This document shows positions 1 through 6,256 of a DNA stretch of 6,509 bases, in pieces. The first letter of the stretch is position 1; every line of letters starts with the position of its first letter. Under the pieces are notes generated by a model. The model saw only the letters and a program-made list of their open reading frames with translations, did not search any database and was not told where the DNA came from. Position numbers and translations under genes: made by a program. Source of the stretch: Fidelibacterota bacterium UBA1611 (GTDB taxonomy: Bacteria; Fidelibacterota; Marinisomatia; Marinisomatales; UBA1611); the NCBI GenBank assembly GCA_002321855.1, contig DCMX01000044.1, forward strand, positions 1 through 6,509, read 5' to 3'.

Positions 1-437
1 AGATAATCTCATCACCATATACTTTTAATAACCTGGCAAGAAGCCGTGCAACTTCGTGTGCACCAAGTATGATCCAGCCTGAATTATTTTTACGTTTGAG
101 CTCTAAGATAGATGCTACAGATCCGCCGGTAAGGCCAGCTGATAGAACAGTGAGTGTGATAAGTAAAAAGACCAACGCACGTCTGCAAAACCATGATTGC
201 TAAGTTCAATAACGAAGAGTGATGCTATAGCATCCGCTACGATTCCCCTTGGTGCAAACCAGGAAATAAGCAGTTTTTGATTTAGGGAAAGGTGAGAATG
301 GGTTGTTGCTGCAAACACACTTATGGGTCGGATCAAGAACATGATCAAAAAAGTAGTCTGATATGACGGGACAAGGTTTGGGCCAGCATGCCGATAACCA
401 TGGCCAGACCTATCGTGAGTGCAGGATTATCCACCAT
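1..437 (-). pseudogene. Broken CPA1/NhaP-type Na+/H+ antiporter with C-terminal TrkA-N-like domain (internal deletion plus frameshift, 3' end off window)
   Basis: An intact relative would be an inner-membrane cation/proton exchanger fused to a cytoplasmic nucleotide-binding domain. Three pieces in different frames together resemble such a protein. The first starts at ATG 437 and reads MVDNPALTIGLAMVIGML then AQTLSRHI, the usual N-terminal helix, and hits a stop soon after about 361. The second (about 357 to 178) reads FLIMFLIRPISVF and then ISWFAPRGIVADAIASLF, which is the last part of the membrane domain, including the conserved APRG segment. The third (179 to 1) reads ALVFLLITLTVLSAGLTGG, then GWIILGAHEVARLLARLL, the start of a Rossmann/TrkA-N fold. 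Joining pieces two and three needs one extra base near 178-180. Piece one joins piece two directly, so by comparison with the family roughly 300 residues of transmembrane core are missing. The ATG overlaps the upstream gene by 11 nt. The family call is from motifs recognised by eye. A cloning or assembly error is the alternative to true decay. Confidence 0.72.
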
Positions 438-810
438 TGACTTCCAGTGTTTCAATAATAAAATCAGTCACTATAAGGAAATCTTCACTGGGGACTTTTA
501 TCAGTTTCTTATTCTCTAATCGAATGATATAATAATCTCCACCCAACAATACATATTCCCCTTCCACTTTTCCGGTTCGCTCTGATAGGTCATCATAAGT
601 ATAAGTTTCTTGACCACTGATAGAAGAAGGGAACTCTTTTTGATCATTAATATTTGGAAGAAAAATAACTTTTTTCTCATCGTATAATATATGGTCTTGA
701 GCAACTTGAATTAAATTTTCAGGAAGGATGGTATCAGAAACAAGAAATCTGCCACAGGCCATTATGGAAAAACAGGTCACTAAAATATATTGGGAATTGG
801 TATAGCTCAC
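427..810 (-). CDS. Small putative lipoprotein, function unknown
   Basis: This 127-residue protein is not recognised. It starts at GTG 810; an in-frame TAA at 814-816 rules out any earlier start in this frame. Residues 9-18 are hydrophobic and lead into Cys19 (ILVTCFSIMAC), a plausible though imperfect lipobox, so export and lipid anchoring are likely but unproven. The n-region before it has no Lys or Arg, which is unusual for a signal peptide. The rest is soluble, acidic and rich in Asp, Glu and Tyr (YDDLSERTGKVEGEYVLLGG, then DYYIIRL), with a beta-strand pattern and no cysteines after Cys20. Its stop codon overlaps the ATG of the antiporter remnant (427-437), so the two were probably one translationally coupled operon. 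There is no convincing ribosome binding site; only AAAAGG abuts the GTG. It may itself be 5'-truncated by a nonsense mutation (see findings). Confidence 0.6.
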   Translation of the reverse strand: MSYTNSQYILVTCFSIMACGRFLVSDTILPENLIQVAQDHILYDEKKVIFLPNINDQKEFPSSISGQETYTYDDLSERTGKVEGEYVLLGGDYYIIRLENKKLIKVPSEDFLIVTDFIIETLEVNGG

Positions 811-847
811 CTTTTATTTTAACAGAACCATATTTGTTCTTTGATCT

Positions 848-868
848 TTTTGTATTAAAAATACAAAA
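848..868. repeat. Perfect AT-rich inverted repeat, 9-bp arms, 3-nt loop
   Basis: TTTTGTATT (848-856), AAA, AATACAAAA (860-868) pair perfectly. The repeat lies upstream of the lipoprotein gene and downstream of the Ntn hydrolase gene. It could be a weak hairpin or a dyad operator site for a regulator of the lipoprotein/antiporter operon. The pairs are almost all A-T and no T-run follows the second arm on either strand, so it is not a classic intrinsic terminator. Confidence 0.45.
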
Positions 869-873
869 GGAAT

Positions 874-910
874 TTAGGATTGATCATAAATACGATATTT
901 ATGATCCTAA
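874..910 (-). terminator. Inverted repeat over the stop codon of the Ntn hydrolase gene; possible weak terminator
   Basis: TTAGGAT (874-880) pairs with ATCCTAA (904-910), and CATAAATA (885-892) pairs with TATTTATG (896-903), leaving a 4-nt bulge and a CGA loop. An alternative register gives an uninterrupted 11-bp stem, GATCATAAATA (882-892) with TATTTATGATC (896-906). It covers the TAG at 907-909, the position expected for a transcript-end hairpin. It is AT-rich and lacks a following T-run, so termination is a guess from position only. Confidence 0.35.
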
Positions 911-2430
911 CGGATCATTCCGGTTCCACCACGGCGCGGATCGCTAATCGCCTCAGATGGTGAGACAGCATTGACACCACCAAAAAATAAATTATTCTCA
1001 TCCCATGGATGAAGTCGGATATCATCCATTGATGGTTCTAAGATTGTTCCGGGTTCATAATGGAGCACATTTCCTTCCAGATGGATCCTGGATGTGTGTA
1101 CAGCAGCTTCAAGATCCATTTTTTTCGTAAATAGATTCAATATGACCTGAGAGATCGCAGACCGCAGACGATTGCTTCCGCCACTACCTAATACCAGTTC
1201 TACTCCTTTTTCCCCCATGACGATGGTAGGTGATATCATGGTGGGAAGCCGTCTCTGATGTGCCCATTGGTGAAAGCCCATTGGATTCAGGTCCTCTTCT
1301 CCAAGCATATTATTCAGCATCATGCCCAGTTCAGGAATAATATAACCACAGCCTTCACCATTGGTCGTTGTAACACTGGCCGCATTACCATGTTTGTCGA
1401 TAATGCTCACGTGAGTGGTTGCACCCCTGGACGCTGGATCCTTTTCATTTTGTGAGGGAGTGGATCCTGAGTCGAACAGTCGCAAATAATGGCTAAAAGT
1501 TCTTGGCTCCAAAAGCTGAGATATCTGGAACTCATTATTCATATCAATACTGATCTCTTTTCTAGCAGCGGATGTTATCTGCATAGCTCTTATTAGATCT
1601 ATAAGTTCGGATTTGGTACCGGTCTTTGATCGTTCTAAAAGCTGAAGAATAAATGTGATCAGTGTTCCGCCGGCAGATGGTGCTGGATTCGTATATATAG
1701 TTTTTCCTCTGAAATCACTCTTCAGTGGAACCCTTTCAGCCACTCTGTAAAGGGCAAGACCTTCCTTTGTTAATAACCCTTTTTCTCCAACTGTATTAAG
1801 GATCAGTTCGGCTCCATCCTTTTCATAAAAATACATATGCCCTTCTGCAAGCAGGCATTCCAAAAGATCCGCAAATCTTGTGTTTTTAAACCGGTCATCT
1901 TTTTTCAAAAGTTTACCATTAGGGCTGAAAATAACTTTCCCACCATTGGAATAGGTCAGGATCGGTTCAAGGATCTTTATCAGATAACCCTGAGAACTAT
2001 TGAGAATGATCCCATCCCGTGCAGCATTCACAGCAGGTTCCAGAACTGCTTTTAGCGGGATCTGACCTAACCTTTGGTGAACTTTTAAAAGGCCTGCAAT
2101 ATTGCCGGGAATAGCAACGGAACCCTGTCCTATATGAAACTGCTGTTGACTAGGGCCGAAATCCACTATAATACTGAAGAAATCCAATTCTTTTTCAGGT
2201 TGTGGATGGGGCGTGTCCACAAAGAAATCAAATAGTATTGGCTCAGCATTCACTGGAGAAGCCAGAAAAGCACCACCACCACCGGGACCGGTAAGACAAT
2301 ATTCGGATACCATAGATGTAAACACAGCTCCTACAGCAGCGTCAAAGGCATTGCCCCCATTTTCCATTATATTAAAAGCAGCCTGCACTGTTGATTTTTC
2401 CCCGCCAGCTATTGCACCATATTTCATCAT
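907..2430 (-). CDS. Gamma-glutamyltransferase-family Ntn hydrolase, apparently cytoplasmic, with altered substrate pocket
   Basis: This 507-residue protein belongs to the gamma-glutamyltranspeptidase family, whose precursors cut themselves before a Thr that becomes the catalytic nucleophile. Family landmarks are NGGNAFDAAVGAVF (24-37), TGPGGGGAFL (47-56), SVAIPGNIAGL (104-114), PAPSAGGT (249-256), GATTHVSIID (336-345), LGSGGSNRLRS (414-424) and the terminal DPRRGG (497-502). Thr338 of TTH is the expected nucleophile, giving a large chain 1-337 and a small chain 338-507. The start is ATG 2430 (ATG 2427 is equally possible). The reading frame is closed upstream by TAA at 2488-2490 with no other ATG between. 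There is no signal peptide, unlike the periplasmic E. coli enzyme. Compared by eye with E. coli GGT, Arg114 is Phe70 (DFFVDTP instead of DFRE-AP), Gln430 is Met375, Asp433 is Glu378, and Ser462-Ser463 are Pro396-Thr397. Classic glutathione cleavage is therefore doubtful. The family is certain in my view; the substrate is unknown. Confidence 0.93.
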   Translation of the reverse strand: MMKYGAIAGGEKSTVQAAFNIMENGGNAFDAAVGAVFTSMVSEYCLTGPGGGGAFLASPVNAEPILFDFFVDTPHPQPEKELDFFSIIVDFGPSQQQFHIGQGSVAIPGNIAGLLKVHQRLGQIPLKAVLEPAVNAARDGIILNSSQGYLIKILEPILTYSNGGKVIFSPNGKLLKKDDRFKNTRFADLLECLLAEGHMYFYEKDGAELILNTVGEKGLLTKEGLALYRVAERVPLKSDFRGKTIYTNPAPSAGGTLITFILQLLERSKTGTKSELIDLIRAMQITSAARKEISIDMNNEFQISQLLEPRTFSHYLRLFDSGSTPSQNEKDPASRGATTHVSIIDKHGNAASVTTTNGEGCGYIIPELGMMLNNMLGEEDLNPMGFHQWAHQRRLPTMISPTIVMGEKGVELVLGSGGSNRLRSAISQVILNLFTKKMDLEAAVHTSRIHLEGNVLHYEPGTILEPSMDDIRLHPWDENNLFFGGVNAVSPSEAISDPRRGGTGMIR

Positions 2431-2622
2431 CGTTATTAAAGATACGGGGACGTTATTGGTGATACAAGGCTGTAAACTGATAACACGTTAGACGAATTTG
2501 AAAAGAACAAAGATCTATGCTGTTCATAGGAATATGCTGAAAACATTAATGTTGATTTAACATCAAACAAGTAAAATCGATCTATATCGGATGATAGACC
2601 TTCTGCTTTAAAAAGAATATTT
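2431..2622. promoter_or_regulatory. Intergenic region upstream of the Ntn hydrolase gene with overlapping short palindromes
   Basis: This 192-nt gap has no credible gene and probably carries the promoter of the Ntn hydrolase gene. I cannot place a -35/-10 pair with confidence. The visible structure is the perfect 12-bp palindrome AACATTAATGTT (2542-2553), overlapped by ATGTT-GATTT-AACAT (2549-2563) and by TTGAT-TTAAC-ATCAA (2552-2566). Such dyads are the size of operators for dimeric regulators, but AT-rich DNA makes short palindromes by chance. No strong terminator follows the stop codon at 2623, so read-through from the secreted protein gene is possible. Confidence 0.3.
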
Positions 2623-5600
2623 CTATTTCAACAGCATTATCTTTCTCGTCTGCCTGAAGTTTCCCGCTTCTATGGTATAAAAGTATAATCCGGCAGAAAC
2701 AGGCTGACCAGCGTAATCAGTGGCGTTCCATCTAATAGAATGGTAGCCAGCGGCTTGGTTCATATTAATAATATTTTTTACAACCCTTCCTACCATATCA
2801 TAGATGGTGATGGTGACCCGACCATTCTCTGGCAGATCATAGTGAAGTTTAGTCATAGGATTGAATGGATTGGGGTAGGCAGGGTAAAGTGTAAAATAAG
2901 ATCCTTCTGGTATATTGATCTGTGCAATATCCAATATCGTTGTCGAGACTTCGTGGATAGAACGATGGACATATTTTGCTCCTGCATATAAATAACCAGA
3001 TGGTGTGAGTTCAAGGTCACCGCCAATAAAGTACATCTCATCCGGATTTAGTCCGGTTGTGAGCTCTGACCAGGTCTGACCTTCATCATCAGAGAGCATT
3101 ATGGTCTGGTCATTTATAACATAGGTACAGCCACCCACACCAATAATATCCAAAGCGTGATCAATATCCTGAACCCAATCCAGTGATTCCCAGCTATTGC
3201 CGTTATCCGTACTGCGATAGTATCCATCAAATGATCCCGGCAGGGTGGTCAGAACGTAGATATGATCTTGGTCATTAATGGTCATGGTGTAGATTTGAAT
3301 ACCATTCAGGCCGGCATTGCACTGTTCCCAGGTTTGCCCCATGTCCGTAGAACGATACATACCATTAATGGTTCCAAGGAATATATGCCCCTGGGAGTTG
3401 AATTGTATATGCTCAACAGCATAGTTGGAATTATAATCAGGCAGTGGAATAGCTTCCCAGGTTGCTCCATTGTTCTCTGAGCGGTGAATATATCCGATAC
3501 CAGTGTAGGTAAGTCCAGCAAAGATCACCCCTGATGGGTGCAGGCCAAATGAGGCACAGCCTTCCGGCGTGAACTCCCCTATGTCTGTCCATGTTTGACC
3601 ATAGTTATCGCTGTAAAAAACACCATAGGCAAGATCAGCTAAATAAATTCGCCCATCACTGCTAAGGACCACATCCTGAAACGTGGGAGCAGGATTATTG
3701 GGTATCGGAAGAATCGTCCATGAAGACCCTTCATTTTCGGAATAATAAAGAACTGGTGTTCCTCCATTCGGGTTTGTTCCTGCCGCCAGCACCTGGCCAT
3801 CAGGTGCTGAGCCCATCATGTATTTATACCCCTGGGGAATCTCTTCCTGCTGCCAAAAATCAGGACCGTTACTGTGTTCTATGAAAAAAGCCAATACCCG
3901 CTGGTTAAAATCAGCAAAAAAGGAATGGTCCGCGGTCATGACCTTGATCTGATCAAGAATATGGCGAACGGTTGCAATGTTCAATGTGCTCAGAACTGAA
4001 AACATATCCGGGCTGGTAATGTACTGGTGCTGTATGGAGTCATCTAAGACCACGAAATAGTGGTTATTGTCTATAAAGCCCATAGATTGGAATTCATTGA
4101 ATATTTCATTGGATAAGCTGATATCGATTCCAGGGACACGGGCAAACCGCTGGGGGTATGCTGGTGAGCGATCGAGTTCATAGAAAACACTGGGGATACC
4201 TCTATACTGGAGGGTGTCAAAATTCATGTGTGCGGCCCAGTTTCCACCACCCAGTGCTGGATCATATTTTGCAGGGCAGAATATGGTTGGTGTATCAGTG
4301 AGCTGGTAGATTTCAGGTGGATTACCCTGGGATGAATACATGGCCGCTGCATTCAAGTTCAAAGCGTGGGAAACTATGGATGAAAAATTTCCTCCGTTGG
4401 ATACTCCCACAGAATAAATAGGACTCTGTTGGTCCATATTACCACGAAAGGTAAAGGTATCTATCAGTGCCTGGATATTCCCAATATCAGTATTACCGTC
4501 AACTGTCCAGGAATTTATTTCCCACTTTGTAGTTCCATCATTATCCGGATCTCCCAGTGTCCGATCCTCTGATTCTGTGATTATGAGTCCGAAACCTTTT
4601 TCAAAAGCGTGCTGAAGGAATTGGCCCACTTCCACCCGCTCAATAATTTCTTCAGCATTTCCGTTACCTCCATGGAAGAAGAAAATTATTGCGCTCGGAT
4701 CTTCTGGGAACTTGTAATAGACATTTTTTGGGTTTTCTACCCCTTGGATCAATTCATAATCGAATATTAAAGGACCAACTGTATCCTGATGTGCATATAA
4801 TTCCACATCACCATCTGGCATAGTGAATGTTGTATGCCACTCTGAAGGATCGACCAGTAAAGATGTATCACCTGTCCACTCCTGGAATGTGGTTGTACCT
4901 GGATCCATTTCAGACCAAATATGGATCGTATCCCCTGTCGTATAGATACCAGATTGATAGCCACCATCGATCCAAGCCCATGAACCTTCCAGATCACCCG
5001 CCATCTCATCCTTGATATAGCTGGACCAGTTACATAATTGTCCCACATTATTGACCCAGTAGTCTATATCATTTTCCACATCTTCCGGGGGAGCGTTGCA
5101 AACGCCGATGGACATTTCTGCCAGGACCCATTCATTGGGGACAATATGCCAGCTCCAGGGCTGGTTGAAGCCGCCATCCCCATAATCCAGAGAACCATTA
5201 ACATGAAGCACACGCTCTTCTTCCGGTAGCTCCAATTGTTCTCTGCATTGGTTTATAAGTTCATAGTTGTCCGTGGCAACGACATAATTGGATCCATCAT
5301 CAGCACCATGTATGCCCACTGTAAAGTAAACATAAGTGCTGTCGTAGATCGGATCACAGGCAATAGTATCGGTCTCAAGTTCTTCGGAAACAAAAGCCTG
5401 CCACTGTTCTCCCACAGTTCTCGATAGGAACCAGCAAGCAGAGTCCACACTATCACTGTAACACTCCCAACTCCCGATTTCCCAAGTAGTTCGGTCTCCC
5501 AGCCAGGCAATGGTATCCGAAAGGATATTGAGTGGGACGGACTGGCTCATATCCAGGTTCTCTGGTAACCGTAGGTCCGCTACAGTTTCGAAATATGTAT

Positions 5601-6255
5601 TTAACAGGTTCCAATCGGTGATCTCTGTGTGTGTGGCGCCCTGTTCCCTGGCCAGGATCCACTTTGCCCCCAGGGGGCGATGATCCTCAAAGATCCCGGT
5701 CAGGTTTTCGATGCGGTAAGGAAGATCATCCTCGGCGACGAACATATATCCTGGAACCTCGATAGCTGAACCAGCATGAGTGGTATCATGATATCCACCT
5801 TTCTGAGTGATAAAACCAATTACCCGTTCTGGGATCCATTTGGTGAAGTGGTAGCCGAACTGGCCTCCCCAGGAATAGCCATTAATGAAAAAGGGTGTAT
5901 TTTCAATCTCAGGATGACCAGAAATGACAGCAAAAGAATCCATGGCAGCGATAACGGCATCACCAATACCCGAATTCATATGCATGTTAAATATGTGTGC
6001 CCCCATGAGAATGAAGTCATTGCGGGATGAGACCTCACGCAGATTCTCATCATAGACAATATCCCTGGAATCCCCATTATTGTGATGCATGAACCAGTAA
6101 ACGCCATGAAACTCATCAATGGAATCCGCAAGCCAGATCCGGAAATCGGCATAGTTGTAGGTAGCTGTATCATTTTCCGGAATAGAAAGGTCGTACACCT
6201 GTGCTGAAAGAAAAGTGAAAAAAAGTGGGACTACGTAAAAAGACCTCATGACCAT
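2623..6255 (-). CDS. Secreted multidomain protein: two alpha/beta-hydrolase domains, BP74-like module, InlB-type repeat, Asp-box propeller, type IX sorting tail
   Basis: This 1210-residue protein is a likely cell-surface or extracellular esterase-like enzyme of unknown substrate. Residues 1-18 are a signal peptide ending LSA/QVY. Residues 22-228 form an alpha/beta-hydrolase with the nucleophile elbow GYSWGG (Ser128), a likely acid at Asp176 (AEDD) and His209 (ATHTE). Residues 300-415 carry LHVNGSLDYGDGG and then FNQPWSWH, which I recall from BP74-type domains. Six cysteines lie at 265-408 and could form disulfides. Residues 436-488 (FQEWTGD, FTMPDGDVELYA) fit a divergent InlB B-repeat. Residues 495-795 form a second hydrolase with HGGNGN (528-533), GVSNGG (Ser619) and a candidate His777. 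Residues 810-1100 form an Asp-box propeller. Residues 1120-1210 are a FlgD-Ig/Por-type tail (YPAYPNPFNP, YDMVGR, KIMLLK). The start is ATG 6255, 1 nt after the upstream stop. ATG 6249 gives a shorter n-region (MRSFYVVPLFF) and may be the real start. Neither has a well-spaced ribosome binding site. Domain calls are by eye; the exported-hydrolase reading is firm, the reaction is not. Confidence 0.9.
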   Translation of the reverse strand: MVMRSFYVVPLFFTFLSAQVYDLSIPENDTATYNYADFRIWLADSIDEFHGVYWFMHHNNGDSRDIVYDENLREVSSRNDFILMGAHIFNMHMNSGIGDAVIAAMDSFAVISGHPEIENTPFFINGYSWGGQFGYHFTKWIPERVIGFITQKGGYHDTTHAGSAIEVPGYMFVAEDDLPYRIENLTGIFEDHRPLGAKWILAREQGATHTEITDWNLLNTYFETVADLRLPENLDMSQSVPLNILSDTIAWLGDRTTWEIGSWECYSDSVDSACWFLSRTVGEQWQAFVSEELETDTIACDPIYDSTYVYFTVGIHGADDGSNYVVATDNYELINQCREQLELPEEERVLHVNGSLDYGDGGFNQPWSWHIVPNEWVLAEMSIGVCNAPPEDVENDIDYWVNNVGQLCNWSSYIKDEMAGDLEGSWAWIDGGYQSGIYTTGDTIHIWSEMDPGTTTFQEWTGDTSLLVDPSEWHTTFTMPDGDVELYAHQDTVGPLIFDYELIQGVENPKNVYYKFPEDPSAIIFFFHGGNGNAEEIIERVEVGQFLQHAFEKGFGLIITESEDRTLGDPDNDGTTKWEINSWTVDGNTDIGNIQALIDTFTFRGNMDQQSPIYSVGVSNGGNFSSIVSHALNLNAAAMYSSQGNPPEIYQLTDTPTIFCPAKYDPALGGGNWAAHMNFDTLQYRGIPSVFYELDRSPAYPQRFARVPGIDISLSNEIFNEFQSMGFIDNNHYFVVLDDSIQHQYITSPDMFSVLSTLNIATVRHILDQIKVMTADHSFFADFNQRVLAFFIEHSNGPDFWQQEEIPQGYKYMMGSAPDGQVLAAGTNPNGGTPVLYYSENEGSSWTILPIPNNPAPTFQDVVLSSDGRIYLADLAYGVFYSDNYGQTWTDIGEFTPEGCASFGLHPSGVIFAGLTYTGIGYIHRSENNGATWEAIPLPDYNSNYAVEHIQFNSQGHIFLGTINGMYRSTDMGQTWEQCNAGLNGIQIYTMTINDQDHIYVLTTLPGSFDGYYRSTDNGNSWESLDWVQDIDHALDIIGVGGCTYVINDQTIMLSDDEGQTWSELTTGLNPDEMYFIGGDLELTPSGYLYAGAKYVHRSIHEVSTTILDIAQINIPEGSYFTLYPAYPNPFNPMTKLHYDLPENGRVTITIYDMVGRVVKNIINMNQAAGYHSIRWNATDYAGQPVSAGLYFYTIEAGNFRQTRKIMLLK
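2626..2898 (-). other. Type IX secretion C-terminal sorting domain (FlgD-Ig-like)
   Basis: This covers residues 1120-1210 of the secreted protein. FTLYPAYPNPFNP is followed by a strand pattern LHYDLPENGRVTITIYDMVG, then RWNATDYAGQPVSAGLYFY, ending QTRKIMLLK. This is the typical look of Por-secretion tail modules in Bacteroidota and relatives, which are recognised at the outer membrane by the type IX machinery and often cleaved or attached to lipid there. It is the best clue to the organism group. The secretion machinery itself is not in the window. Confidence 0.85.
2959..3741 (-). repeat. Six Asp-box repeats plus one degenerate copy, forming a probable seven-bladed propeller
   Basis: Within the secreted protein the motif S-x-(D/N)-x-G-x-(T/S)-W recurs at residues 839 (SENEGSSW), 882 (SDNYGQTW), 926 (SENNGATW), 969 (STDMGQTW), 1015 (STDNGNSW) and 1055 (SDDEGQTW). 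Spacing is 40-46 residues. A seventh position, YVHRS ending at 1099, keeps the strand but lacks the D-x-G-x-T-W part. Each Asp box is a turn between strands of a propeller blade in sialidases, VPS10/sortilin and many secreted bacterial proteins. Here it most likely binds a ligand or presents the hydrolases. Confidence 0.85.
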
Positions 6256-6256
6256 T

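Noticed and set aside
115..348. Stand-alone 77-residue minus-strand gene
   Set aside because: Its sequence is the internal end of an antiporter membrane domain, with matching pieces on either side in other frames, so it is part of the broken gene and not a separate one.
907..2430. Naming the gene ggt (glutathione hydrolase)
   Set aside because: The key gamma-glutamyl-binding residues appear replaced and there is no signal peptide, so family membership is safe but the classic function is not.
1258..2491. Plus-strand open frames opposite the Ntn hydrolase gene
   Set aside because: They lie opposite a well-conserved gene, have no recognisable domains and are shadows of its codon pattern.
2552..2566. 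FNR/CRP-type binding site
   Set aside because: The half-sites are separated by 5 bases instead of the required 4, and the region is AT-rich enough to produce this by chance.
2959..3741. Sialidase function for the secreted protein, based on the Asp boxes
   Set aside because: Asp boxes are a fold signature shared by many non-enzymatic propellers, and I see no sialidase arginine triad or FRIP-type motif.
2740..6030. Plus-strand and out-of-frame minus-strand open frames within the large secreted protein gene
   Set aside because: They are all nested in a 1210-codon gene with clear domains throughout, and none shows family motifs or its own start context.
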